40,742 bases of DNA, taken from NCBI GenBank assembly GCA_934085585.1, contig CAKOHI010000013.1, positions 1 through 40,742 on the forward strand, written 5' to 3'. Source of the DNA: an uncultured Bacilli bacterium (GTDB lineage Bacteria; Bacillota_I; Bacilli_A; RF39; UBA660). The notes beneath the pieces were generated by a model. The model saw only the letters and a program-made list of their open reading frames with translations. It was not told the DNA's origin and did not search any database. Shown here piece after piece: positions 8,084 to 15,678 of this stretch; within the stretch, counting starts at the first letter, position 1; the number at the start of each line of letters is the position of its first letter. The position numbers were made by a program, and so were the translations under genes.

Positions 8084-8524
8084 ATGGGACAAGTATTTGA
8101 CAAAGCAATGGATTTTAAAAGAAGAAATAAAGGCGGAATAGTTTGGAATTTAAAACAACATTGTGAAGTAGTAGAAAAACATTTAAATCCTGGAGAATAT
8201 GTAACTTTTGCATTTGCAGGGCAAAAAAATGATAAATTTTATGAATTATTTCAAACGTGTGTTGTAGTTTTAACTAACAAAAGAATATTAATAGGTCAAA
8301 AAAGAGTAGTATGGGGATATTTTTTAAGTTCAATTACACCAGATTTATATAATGACTTACTAGTATATCAAGGCTTAATCTGGGGGCAAATTAAAATAGA
8401 TACAGTAAAAGAAGAAGTAACAATTTCTAATTTGCCTAAAAGTGGACTAGACGAAATAGAAACAAATATATCAGAAATGATGATGAAAGAAAAGCAAAAA
8501 TATGGACACCCAGAAGAAAATTAA
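8084..8524 (+). CDS. Bacterial PH-domain-like protein
   Basis: A 146-residue cytoplasmic protein. Residues about 25-130 fit the bacterial pleckstrin-homology pattern: LNPGEYVTFAFAG, then VVVLTNKRILIGQKR, then a strand with IDTVKEEVTISNLPKSG and a terminal helix. In this family the LTNxRLL-type strand is the most conserved part. The function is unknown. A TATAAC box at 8067-8072 and ACTAGGTGATTTT just before the ATG give a very short leader. Its 3' end overlaps the next gene by 23 bases, so the two are probably cotranscribed. Confidence 0.65.
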   Translation: MGQVFDKAMDFKRRNKGGIVWNLKQHCEVVEKHLNPGEYVTFAFAGQKNDKFYELFQTCVVVLTNKRILIGQKRVVWGYFLSSITPDLYNDLLVYQGLIWGQIKIDTVKEEVTISNLPKSGLDEIETNISEMMMKEKQKYGHPEEN

Positions 8525-9575
8525 TCGAAAAAAATTAAGAATACTAATTTTTAGTTTATGTTTTATTTTTATAGTATTTTTATATTTTCTATATTCTAAA
8601 CATGACTACACCATAGAATACAAAATAAATGATGTATTAGTAAAAGAATCTTTTAATAAAAAAAATAATCGATATGATTTTAAATTTAATTATAATGATA
8701 AAGAATATGAAGTATTATCTCTAGATAAATACACAAATAAAAGAAAACTAGTAGAAAAAATAGAGATTAGCCAAGAATATGATAATACATGTTTATCTTT
8801 TAAAACAAAACAAATAAAACTATATGATGTATGTAGCAATAATAATGAATATAAATTTTTAATAAACGAAGCAGAATTTAAAGAAAAAGATAATTATAAT
8901 AATATAAAAATAAATACTCTTAACAATAATATCTTTTTACTGTGGGATTATAAGGAGTTTGTATATTTAAATAAAGATAAATATACTACTATAAAATTAT
9001 TTAATAAAGATGTATACAACTTAAATTTAATATATCAAACAAACAAATATTTATTAGTGCCTAATTATAATGAAAATTATCAATTTACAAAATTAAATAT
9101 AATTAATGCCGAAACTACCAAAGTAAAAGAAGTTAAATTGCGTTATGAGTTATATTTTGATAGTTATTTTCTAGGTGATTATAAAAATAAAGTATATTTA
9201 TATGATAGTAAAAATGAACTTGAATATTATATAGATTTAAAGAAGAATGATATTTATAAAACAACATATAAAATAAATAATAATGGTAAATGGGAAAATA
9301 CTAGTAACCAAAAATTAAAAAATAATAAAATGAGTTTTGTAAAAGATAAAATTATTAATTATGTTTTGGATAATAACAAATTGTATGTTGAATTAACTGA
9401 TAACTATTTAGTAACAAACAAAAAAGTTGACAAAATAATAAAAATAGATGAATTAAATGTCTTTTATATATCTAAAGATACACTTTATCAATTTAATCCA
9501 TATGATGGAGAAATACCGCTTTTAAAATACAGCGAATGGGAATTTAACAACAATAATATGATATTTATTTTTTAA
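8502..9575 (+). CDS. Hypothetical membrane-anchored exported protein
   Basis: Not recognised. The 357-residue protein starts with KKINRKKLR and a single hydrophobic segment at about residues 12-30 (ILIFSLCFIFIVFLYFLY), so it is likely anchored with the bulk outside. The exterior part is very rich in Lys, Asn and Tyr and has repeated short strand patterns such as KVYLYDSKN, LYVELTDNYL and LYQFNPYDG, which suggest a beta-rich, possibly propeller-like fold (inference). The ATG lies inside the end of the PH-like gene. Asn/Lys bias follows the AT-rich genome. Confidence 0.75.
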   Translation: MDTQKKINRKKLRILIFSLCFIFIVFLYFLYSKHDYTIEYKINDVLVKESFNKKNNRYDFKFNYNDKEYEVLSLDKYTNKRKLVEKIEISQEYDNTCLSFKTKQIKLYDVCSNNNEYKFLINEAEFKEKDNYNNIKINTLNNNIFLLWDYKEFVYLNKDKYTTIKLFNKDVYNLNLIYQTNKYLLVPNYNENYQFTKLNIINAETTKVKEVKLRYELYFDSYFLGDYKNKVYLYDSKNELEYYIDLKKNDIYKTTYKINNNGKWENTSNQKLKNNKMSFVKDKIINYVLDNNKLYVELTDNYLVTNKKVDKIIKIDELNVFYISKDTLYQFNPYDGEIPLLKYSEWEFNNNNMIFIF

Positions 9576-9618
9576 CCAAATTTAAAACAAAACATATCCT
9601 ATACTAGGAGTGATAATT

Positions 9619-10068
9619 GTGTTTAATAATTATTTGGTAAAAGATGGAGATAATATTAAAAATATAGCAAGTAAATTTAATATATCTCCAGAAGAATTAA
9701 GAAGTTTAAATCATTTATATTTTGATAGTGATTTAAGAGCTGGAATGGAAATAATAGTTCCTAAAAATGAAGAAAAATATTTTAATACCTATATTATAGA
9801 AAGCGGAGATACTTTATACAGAATTGCTGAAAAATACAATATAAATCCAACATTACTTGCTAGTCTCAATGGTTTAGAGATGGAAGACTATATATATCCA
9901 GGACAAGAATTACTAATTCCTAAAAATAATTATAGTTATTATATTACTGCAGAAGGAGACACGTTAGATACAGTAAGCAAGGTATTTAAAATATCTAAAT
10001 TAGATTTATTAAATCAAAATGAAACAATTTATTTACTTAAAGATCAAGTGTTAGTAACAAAAAGATAG
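9619..10068 (+). CDS. Triple LysM-domain protein
   Basis: A 149-residue protein made almost wholly of three LysM modules: about residues 5-50 (YLVKDGDNIKNIASKFNIS), 56-100 (YIIESGDTLYRIAEKYNIN, with YPGQELLIP) and 106-148 (YITAEGDTLDTVSKVFKIS). LysM binds N-acetylglucosamine in peptidoglycan or chitin. There is no signal peptide and no catalytic domain. GTG 9619 is chosen over GTG 9610 because AGGAG (9606-9610) is well spaced from it. TATACT at 9600-9605 is a likely -10, giving almost no leader. It belongs with the neighbouring wall-related genes. Confidence 0.88.
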   Translation: MFNNYLVKDGDNIKNIASKFNISPEELRSLNHLYFDSDLRAGMEIIVPKNEEKYFNTYIIESGDTLYRIAEKYNINPTLLASLNGLEMEDYIYPGQELLIPKNNYSYYITAEGDTLDTVSKVFKISKLDLLNQNETIYLLKDQVLVTKR

Positions 10069-10069
10069 A

Positions 10070-10097
10070 AACAACTTTACAAATGGTTGTTTTTTTT
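10070..10097 (+). terminator. Rho-independent terminator after the LysM gene
   Basis: AACAAC (10070-10075) pairs with GTTGTT (10086-10091), followed by a run of T to 10097. The stem begins two bases after the stop codon. Confidence 0.75.
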
Positions 10098-10129
10098 GAT
10101 AAAATTATATCAGAAAAGGGCTGATTATA

Positions 10130-11734
10130 ATGATTCTAAAAAAACCTTACGCATTATTAATTAAGAATTTTAGAAAAATTCATATTCTTTTAACTATATT
10201 ATCAGTTCTAATTGTAATTGAAACAAATAAAATAGCAGGATTTTTTAGAGCATATACTGCGAATAACTATAGCGTTACTGTTACAGATGATTTAGTAAGT
10301 ACCACAATAAATCCATGGATTTATGTTTTAATTTTAGCAACCATAGGTATTTTAGTAGCAATATTTGTTCTTTTAAAAAATAAGAAAAAACCTACAAAAA
10401 TGTATTTTTTTACAATACTTTATTATGTTATTCTTTTGATATTCATAATAATAGCTGCATTTTTAATTGGTAGTTTATCAAAAGGATTGTGGGCAACAGC
10501 AAATGCCAGAACATACCGAGACTTTGCCAATTTAGTATATTATCCAAGTTTAATTTTCCCAGTTCTTCTAGGACTTCGTGGTTTAGGATTTAATGTAAAA
10601 CAATTTAATTTTAAAAGTGATTTAAAAGAACTAGAAATAACAGAAAAAGATAGTGAAGAAATAGAATTAAATTTAAATTTTCAAACTTATAAAGCCGAAA
10701 GAACAATAAGAAGATTTATACGTGAACTTAAATATTACTATTTAGAAAATAAGCGAGTGTTTTATATCATCGGGGGTGTACTTGTATTAGTATTAGGATT
10801 TTTCTTGTACAAAAATGCCGAAAAATTAAAATATACTTATAAAGAAAATAAATTATTCACATACAATAATTTATCAATTAATGTGAAAGAAAGCATGATT
10901 ACAGATCTTGATTTACAAGGAAATATTATAGATAAAAGTAAATATTATGTTGTAATAAAATTTGATGTAAAGAATAATTCTAATCACGATATGAGAATTG
11001 ATTATGATAATTTTAAACTTTATTATGGAACAAAATATGTATATCCAAAATTAAGTGTAGGTAATTCTTTTTTAGATTTTGGTGACCCATATATGAATGA
11101 TGTATTACCAAGCGGAGCATCAAGAACTTATATAATGCCTTATGAAATAGATAAAAAATATAAAAACAGAAATTTTAAAATAGTATTATATATAGGTACA
11201 TCAACAAAATCTCAAGATTTTTTAGCTAAAACTGCCACAATAAAATTAAAACCAATTGAATATACAAATGTTGAAAATGTAAGAACAGCTAACTTAAATG
11301 AAGTTGTATCATTCTCTTCATCTTCACTAAAAAATTCATCATTAAATATTAAATCAATGTTAATAACTAATCGATATGAATATAAATATGAATGTGGCTA
11401 TAAAGAAAATATGTACGAATGTACAGATGTTGTAGTAGCAGATGCTTCATATCTAAATAGATCAGCATTAATAGTGATGGATTATGATCTAGTTTTAGAC
11501 AAAGAGGTTGCAGCATATCAAAACATAAATGATGCAAGTAGTTTTGTAGACTATTTTATGGAATTAGAATATAAAGTTGGTAAAACCACCAAAAAGGTTG
11601 AAGTAAAATATGCTAACCCTCCGCGAGACATAGATAAATTAATAATACAAACTGATGGAAATATCGTTAATGCCTCATCAATTAGACTGTTAGTTACAAT
11701 AAGAAATAGAAGTTATACAATAAAGCTAAAATAA
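10130..11734 (+). CDS. Polytopic membrane protein with exported C-terminal domain
   Basis: A 534-residue protein of unknown function. Membrane segments can be seen at about 17-33, 62-83, 91-116, 134-150 and 209-228. Residues 155-205 are a charged cytoplasmic linker. The C-terminal 300 residues are probably outside and beta-rich; YYVVIKFDVKNNSNHDMRID and the following strands resemble the DUF4352-type immunoglobulin-like fold, and the pattern may repeat after residue 390. The ATG is 32 bases after the LysM terminator; AGGGCTGATT is the only candidate ribosome binding site. No transport or catalytic motif is seen. Confidence 0.75.
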   Translation: MILKKPYALLIKNFRKIHILLTILSVLIVIETNKIAGFFRAYTANNYSVTVTDDLVSTTINPWIYVLILATIGILVAIFVLLKNKKKPTKMYFFTILYYVILLIFIIIAAFLIGSLSKGLWATANARTYRDFANLVYYPSLIFPVLLGLRGLGFNVKQFNFKSDLKELEITEKDSEEIELNLNFQTYKAERTIRRFIRELKYYYLENKRVFYIIGGVLVLVLGFFLYKNAEKLKYTYKENKLFTYNNLSINVKESMITDLDLQGNIIDKSKYYVVIKFDVKNNSNHDMRIDYDNFKLYYGTKYVYPKLSVGNSFLDFGDPYMNDVLPSGASRTYIMPYEIDKKYKNRNFKIVLYIGTSTKSQDFLAKTATIKLKPIEYTNVENVRTANLNEVVSFSSSSLKNSSLNIKSMLITNRYEYKYECGYKENMYECTDVVVADASYLNRSALIVMDYDLVLDKEVAAYQNINDASSFVDYFMELEYKVGKTTKKVEVKYANPPRDIDKLIIQTDGNIVNASSIRLLVTIRNRSYTIKLK

Positions 11735-11755
11735 ACTAATATAGGGGAAATAAAT

Positions 11756-12310
11756 ATGGAATTATATGATGCAAAAAATATGCCACTTTCTAATGATCCA
11801 GACTGTCGAATTGCCCAAGAAAGGTTTGCTAAAGGTGAAAGCTTTGTTACCTTATATGGATCTAATCAAAGTAAAATAAAAAAAGAACTTGGGACGTACC
11901 AATGTAAATCAAATTATTGTTATAGAGCAATATCCTTAGAAACATATGAATTATATAAAAATTTAGGTTTTATTTGTAATATTAGACCAAATAAAAAAGA
12001 ATATATGGAATTTGTTGATGAAAATGGACAAACTTTTAATAATAATTCAGGAATTGATTGGTTTTTAGGTGGAGCAGCACCAGGAAGAAAATATGGAACA
12101 ATTATAATAGAATGTCCTGCCTACAAAAATTATTTTCAACCAGCATTTGATAATGGTTGTGATTTAACTATCGATCCAACTGTTAGACATATGAAATCCT
12201 CACCTAAAGCAAATCCAATTCCATTTTCTATGATCACTAATGTTTTTGATTATGAAAAAATTAAAGAACAAGAATTAAATGATGAAAACAATTTTGGAAA
12301 AGCAAGATGA
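11756..12310 (+). CDS. Hypothetical protein
   Basis: Not recognised. It is 184 residues, without signal peptide or membrane segment. It has several cysteines (in DCRIA, YQCKSNYCYRA, FICN, IECP, NGCD) and a compact central motif DWFLGGAAPGRKYGTIIIECPAY, here noted by its core GGAAPGRKYG. The ATG has AGGGGAAA seven bases upstream and follows the membrane-protein gene by 21 bases, so cotranscription is likely. It ends in TGA. The next 190 bases hold no gene. Confidence 0.7.
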   Translation: MELYDAKNMPLSNDPDCRIAQERFAKGESFVTLYGSNQSKIKKELGTYQCKSNYCYRAISLETYELYKNLGFICNIRPNKKEYMEFVDENGQTFNNNSGIDWFLGGAAPGRKYGTIIIECPAYKNYFQPAFDNGCDLTIDPTVRHMKSSPKANPIPFSMITNVFDYEKIKEQELNDENNFGKAR

Positions 12311-12504
12311 AACATAAAGTTATAAAAAATTATAAATTATAAAATTACCCTAAATTTCAATTTTACTATTAACTTTTAATAGTTAGTCACCTAATAATAT
12401 TATATACAAAAATAAAAATATTATCAATTGATTCGACCACTTTTCGACCATGACTGTTTTTTGTATTAAAAAATCGAACTAAAAAGTTCGACTAAATATC
12501 AATC
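12311..12504. other. Intergenic region with an AT-rich inverted repeat
   Basis: No gene is seen. A palindromic hairpin ACTATTAA / TTAATAGT lies at about 12365-12382 and lacks a T-run on either strand, so it is not a clear terminator. TTCGACCA occurs twice near 12432-12450. The right edge holds the tRNA-Cys terminator. Confidence 0.4.
12468..12491 (-). terminator. Terminator of tRNA-Cys
   Basis: On the minus strand TCGAAC and GTTCGA form a perfect six-base stem (12474-12479 with 12486-12491), followed by six T (plus-strand A-run 12468-12473). Confidence 0.7.
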
Positions 12505-12579
12505 TGGAGGAACCGACCAGATTCGAACTGGTGATCAGGGTGTTGCAGACCCACGCCTTAGCCACTTGGCTACGGTTCC
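12505..12579 (-). tRNA. tRNA-Cys (anticodon GCA)
   Basis: Read on the minus strand it starts GGAACCG and ends CGGTTCC-T-CCA, giving a perfect seven-base acceptor stem with encoded CCA. The anticodon arm is GTGGG-TCTGCAA-CACCC region, anticodon GCA (Cys); the T arm has GTTCGAATC. Length is 75 nt. It is the only tRNA in the window. Confidence 0.95.
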
Positions 12580-12589
12580 ACGTAAAATA

Positions 12590-12618
12590 ATTTTAATATA
12601 AAATTGATTATTTGTAAA
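12590..12618 (-). promoter_or_regulatory. Promoter of tRNA-Cys
   Basis: Minus-strand TTTACA (12613-12618) and TAAAAT (12590-12595) are separated by exactly 17 bases, placing the start of transcription just before the tRNA. Confidence 0.65.
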
Positions 12619-12706
12619 GTAAATAATGCAATTTATATTTAATTTTATACATTTTTTTATAATTTATTCATCTTTATCAAAAAATGATTCAATTATTATA
12701 GAATAA

Positions 12707-12743
12707 ACAGTTATTTAACTCTGCCAATAATTGTCTTTTTTTT
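12707..12743 (+). terminator. Terminator-like hairpin with no gene upstream on its strand
   Basis: ACAGTTATT (12707-12715) pairs with AATAATTGT (12726-12734) with one G-T wobble, a ten-base loop, then C and eight T (12736-12743). The nearest plus-strand gene ends at 12310, beyond the opposite-strand tRNA. It either ends long read-through or a small RNA; TATAAT at 12658-12663 is a possible -10. The rest of 12580-12817 shows no gene. Confidence 0.5.
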
Positions 12744-12765
12744 ACGTTTATTTTGTCGATGTTTA

Positions 12766-12794
12766 TTGCTATTTGTCGAATATTTGGTTATAAT
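12766..12794 (+). promoter_or_regulatory. Promoter of the signal peptidase gene
   Basis: TTGCTA (12766-12771), 17 bases, TATAAT (12789-12794); start codon at 12818. Confidence 0.65.
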
Positions 12795-12817
12795 AAAAAA
12801 GTAAAGGGAAGTGTGAT

Positions 12818-13612
12818 ATGAATTCCGAAGTAAAAAAGACGTCTGATTTTCGGGAAACTTTAAAATTCATTTCAACTATTATCAGTTGGACAATTTTTAC
12901 GTTGCTATTAATTGTCGCTGGTGCCTTAATTTATTATTTTATCGCTGTTAAAATATATGTGGCAAAAGGAAGTGGATATGAACCAAAGTTTTCTCTTTAT
13001 ACTATTATCACACCAAGTATGACCCCGAACATTAATGTATATGACGTTGTAGTTGATGTTAAAGTTGACAAACCAGAAGACGTCAAAATAAATGATGTAA
13101 TTACGTTTAATTCCAGTATTCCTGGAGTACATGGAGGGACAATAACCCACAGAGTTATAGCTATCAACAAAGATTCTGAAGGTAATTATCATTATAGAAC
13201 TAAAGGAGACTATAACCTGGTTGATGATGGCGTAGATGTTGAATTTAATAACATCGTTGGAAAAGTAGCATTAAGAATTCCTCAACTAGGAAAAGTACAA
13301 AGTTTTCTAGCAACAAAAACAGGATGGCTTGTATGTGTGCTTATACCAGCTTTATATACAATTTTAAAGTCTTTATTAAAATTAATTAAGGAAAAAAGTG
13401 AATCATCAACAAGTAAATTTAGCAAATTTTTAAATAGACCTATGATTTCCTTTAGAAAAAGAAAATTATTAACATATACTCCAGAAGAAAAAACACAAGA
13501 AGAGATAAAACCAGAAATTTCTGCATTTGAAAAAGAACAAGAAATAAAGCAAATAATTCAATTTTATGATAACGATGATGAAGATGACATGGATTTACCA
13601 TCATTGAAATAG
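12818..13612 (+). CDS. Signal peptidase I, S26B (Ser/His) type
   Basis: A membrane signal peptidase that removes signal peptides from exported proteins. It belongs to the SipW/Sec11-like branch with a Ser-His pair and not Ser-Lys: the nucleophile is Ser67 in TIITPSMTPN and the base is His111 in GGTITHRVI; the YRTKGDYN box (126-133) follows. Membrane segments lie at about 20-47 and 168-190. The 264-residue length includes a long charged C-terminal tail (from about 195) rich in Glu, Gln and Asp, which is longer than in most relatives. The gene stands alone, with its own promoter and a strong terminator, next to several exported proteins. Confidence 0.88.
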   Translation: MNSEVKKTSDFRETLKFISTIISWTIFTLLLIVAGALIYYFIAVKIYVAKGSGYEPKFSLYTIITPSMTPNINVYDVVVDVKVDKPEDVKINDVITFNSSIPGVHGGTITHRVIAINKDSEGNYHYRTKGDYNLVDDGVDVEFNNIVGKVALRIPQLGKVQSFLATKTGWLVCVLIPALYTILKSLLKLIKEKSESSTSKFSKFLNRPMISFRKRKLLTYTPEEKTQEEIKPEISAFEKEQEIKQIIQFYDNDDEDDMDLPSLK

Positions 13613-13635
13613 CGTCAATTACTTGACGTTTTTTT
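13613..13635 (+). terminator. Terminator of the signal peptidase gene
   Basis: CGTCAA / TTGACG stem (13613-13618, 13623-13628) with TTAC loop, then seven T. It starts right after the stop codon. Confidence 0.85.
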
Positions 13636-13646
13636 GTAATAAAAAA

Positions 13647-13675
13647 TTGACCTATAAAATATAATGTGATAAGAT
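13647..13675 (+). promoter_or_regulatory. Promoter of the symporter gene
   Basis: TTGACC (13647-13652) and TAAGAT (13670-13675) at 17-base spacing; transcription would start about 67 bases before the symporter ATG, leaving room for the short upstream frame at 13695. Confidence 0.6.
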
Positions 13676-13694
13676 TAATCTAATTGAGGGAGGA

Positions 13695-13739
13695 ATGCCT
13701 AGAAACAAAATCAATATACATCTTTTAATAATTTATTAA
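13695..13739 (+). CDS. Possible 14-residue leader peptide
   Basis: An ATG preceded by GAGGGAGG opens the short frame MPRNKINIHLLIIY, which stops at TAA 13737-13739, where the AAGGAGG ribosome binding site of the symporter begins. Two strong ribosome binding sites in one leader and the stop-to-SD overlap suggest a translated upstream frame coupled to the symporter. The spacing of the first site to its ATG is tight, so this may be chance. Confidence 0.3.
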   Translation: MPRNKINIHLLIIY

Positions 13740-13748
13740 GGAGGAAGA

Positions 13749-14987
13749 ATGAAAAAAATTATTAAAAACTACAAAGGAACATTGATATTGTTAGGCAGTG
13801 TAATAATTGGAGCTATATGTGGTTTAATATTTAAAGAAAAAGCTAGTATCGTAAAGCCACTTGGGGATTTATTTTTAAATCTTTTGCTTGTTATTATTGT
13901 TCCTTTAATATTCTTTACAATCACATCATCTATTTCAAAGATGAATGAAAAAAAACGTTTAAGCAAAATTTTAATCAGTACAATAGTAATATTTTTAATT
14001 ACATCAATAATTGCAGTATTATTTGGATTTTTAACAACTTATTTTGTGGATTTAGTTAATGTTAATGACACAAGTGCTATAAAAGAAATATTTGATAATA
14101 CCGTTGAAGAAAAAGTTGAATTAAATATATTAGAAAGAACAGTAAATGTTTTATCAACCGATTCATTTATAAATCTATTATCTACAAATAATTTAATTGC
14201 ATTAATAGTAATATCATTATTATTTGGAATTGCCATTAATAAAGCTGGAAAAAAAGGAAAAGCTATTGCGGATTTATTTGATTCATTTAGTGAGGTAATG
14301 TACAAATTAATAGAAATAATTATGTATTATGCTCCGATTGGGTTAGGATGCTATTTTGCTAATTTAGTAGGTACATTAGGGGGAATAATCGCAGTTGGAT
14401 TTTTAAAAACATTTATTATTTACACAATAGTTTGTTTATTATTTATGTTTATTTTTTATACATTATACGCATATATATCAGCAGGACTTAAAGGAGTTAA
14501 AGCATTTTGGAAAAATATAATACCTTCGGCATTAACTAGCTTGGGAACATGTTCATCAGCAGCAAGTGTACCAGTAAATATAAAATGTACAAAAAAAATT
14601 GGAGTACCAACTGATATAGCAGAAACTACAGTTTCTCTTGGAACAAGTTTTCATAAAGATGGTTCATGTATAGGTAGTGTTTTTAAAATAATGTTTTTAG
14701 TAAGTTTGTTTGGAACATCCCTTACAACATTTGCAGATATTACAAAAGTTTTGGGTATTGCCCTTCTTGCAACATTACTAGTAACTGCTGTACCAATTGG
14801 TGGTGGAACAATTAGTGAAATGTTAATACTAACAATGATGAACTATAACGTTGCAGCCTTACCTATACTTACAATAATAGCAACTATAATTGATGCCCCA
14901 GCAACATTACTAAATGTAGTCGGAGATTCTTCATCAGCCATGTTAGTAACACGAATAACCGAAGGAAAAAACTGGTTAAAAAAATAA
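13749..14987 (+). CDS. Dicarboxylate/amino acid:cation symporter (DAACS/SLC1 family)
   Basis: A 412-residue membrane transporter with about eight membrane helices and the two re-entrant hairpins of the glutamate transporter fold. Diagnostic parts are the serine-rich hairpin LTSLGTCSSAASVPVN (near 260-275), TSFHKDGSCIGSVFKIMF, VPIGGGTISEM, and the C-terminal IDAPATLLNVVGDSSSAMLV, with the conserved Asp and the NVxGD element. It takes up an acidic amino acid, dicarboxylate, or, as in SstT, serine/threonine with Na+ or H+. The substrate cannot be set by sight. AAGGAGG precedes the ATG. Confidence 0.92.
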   Translation: MKKIIKNYKGTLILLGSVIIGAICGLIFKEKASIVKPLGDLFLNLLLVIIVPLIFFTITSSISKMNEKKRLSKILISTIVIFLITSIIAVLFGFLTTYFVDLVNVNDTSAIKEIFDNTVEEKVELNILERTVNVLSTDSFINLLSTNNLIALIVISLLFGIAINKAGKKGKAIADLFDSFSEVMYKLIEIIMYYAPIGLGCYFANLVGTLGGIIAVGFLKTFIIYTIVCLLFMFIFYTLYAYISAGLKGVKAFWKNIIPSALTSLGTCSSAASVPVNIKCTKKIGVPTDIAETTVSLGTSFHKDGSCIGSVFKIMFLVSLFGTSLTTFADITKVLGIALLATLLVTAVPIGGGTISEMLILTMMNYNVAALPILTIIATIIDAPATLLNVVGDSSSAMLVTRITEGKNWLKK

Positions 14988-14997
14988 ATAGTAAAAG

Positions 14998-15024
14998 TTC
15001 ATAAATTAATTTTTATGAATTTTT
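14998..15024 (+). terminator. Terminator of the symporter gene
   Basis: TTCATAAA / TTTATGAA stem (14998-15005, 15012-15019) followed by T-rich sequence. Confidence 0.65.
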
Positions 15025-15065
15025 AATTTTATTTAAAAAACTTCTTTATTGCTAAAAACTTTTAT

Positions 15066-15102
15066 GCTATAATAAAAACATAAGTTACCATATGATAACT
15101 TA
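15066..15102 (+). promoter_or_regulatory. Promoter and palindromic operator of the tetR-hydrogenase operon
   Basis: An extended -10, TGCTATAAT (TATAAT at 15068-15073), is followed from 15081 to 15102 by a 22-base near-perfect palindrome: arms TAAGTTA and TAACTTA around a centre CCATATGA. Twenty of 22 positions are symmetric. It covers the expected transcription start, the position of a typical TetR autorepressor operator. Confidence 0.65.
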
Positions 15103-15123
15103 ATGTATAAAGTGAGGTGCATT

Positions 15124-15678
15124 ATGCCAGCAGTAATAGAACTTTCAAAAGAAAGAATAGTAAAAGTAGCAGTAAAAATGGTAAATGATAATGGTTGGGA
15201 AAGCATTAATGCTAGAAGCCTAGCTGCATCCCTCGGAGTTTCTACAAAACCCTTATACCGAATATACAATAATATGGATGAAATAAAAGAAGATATTTAC
15301 AAGGAAGTATCCCATTTATATGATGAATTTTTAACAAGTAGAATAGATTCTAAAAAAGCTCTTTTAACATTATGTATAGCCTATGTTGAATTTGCTCAAG
15401 AATATAAAAATCTTTTTATAAGTTTATTTTTAAGCAATAATTTAAAATGGAAATCAATAGAAAATGTATTAGATGAAAAGTGGAATCAATCAACGATAAT
15501 TAATCTAGTAAATAAACATGGATATAGTTTTGAAGAAGCTAAAACTTTATTTATGAATCTTTGGTTATATGCAAATGGACTTGCAACACTTATAGCAACC
15601 AATGATATAAAAATTGATGATCAAGAAATATTAGTAAAATTAGTTAAGGTTTATAAAGTTTTAGTAAAGGGAGAATAA
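15124..15678 (+). CDS. TetR family transcriptional regulator
   Basis: A 184-residue regulator. The N-terminal helix-turn-helix is at about residues 27-50 (INARSLAASLGVSTKPLYRIY), the typical TetR recognition region; the rest is helical and would bind a ligand and dimerise (C-terminal WHG-like domain). ATG 15124 is preferred to the upstream in-frame ATG 15103 because AGGTG lies at 15115-15119 and the protein then begins with a standard lead into the first helix. Its stop overlaps the hydrogenase ATG (TAATG), so regulator and hydrogenase are one operon, likely autoregulated through the palindrome at 15081-15102. Confidence 0.9.
   Translation: MPAVIELSKERIVKVAVKMVNDNGWESINARSLAASLGVSTKPLYRIYNNMDEIKEDIYKEVSHLYDEFLTSRIDSKKALLTLCIAYVEFAQEYKNLFISLFLSNNLKWKSIENVLDEKWNQSTIINLVNKHGYSFEEAKTLFMNLWLYANGLATLIATNDIKIDDQEILVKLVKVYKVLVKGE

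Noticed and set aside
7103..12310. Prophage
   Set aside because: Only the endolysin-like protein suggests a phage; there is no integrase, capsid, tail, terminase or attachment repeat.
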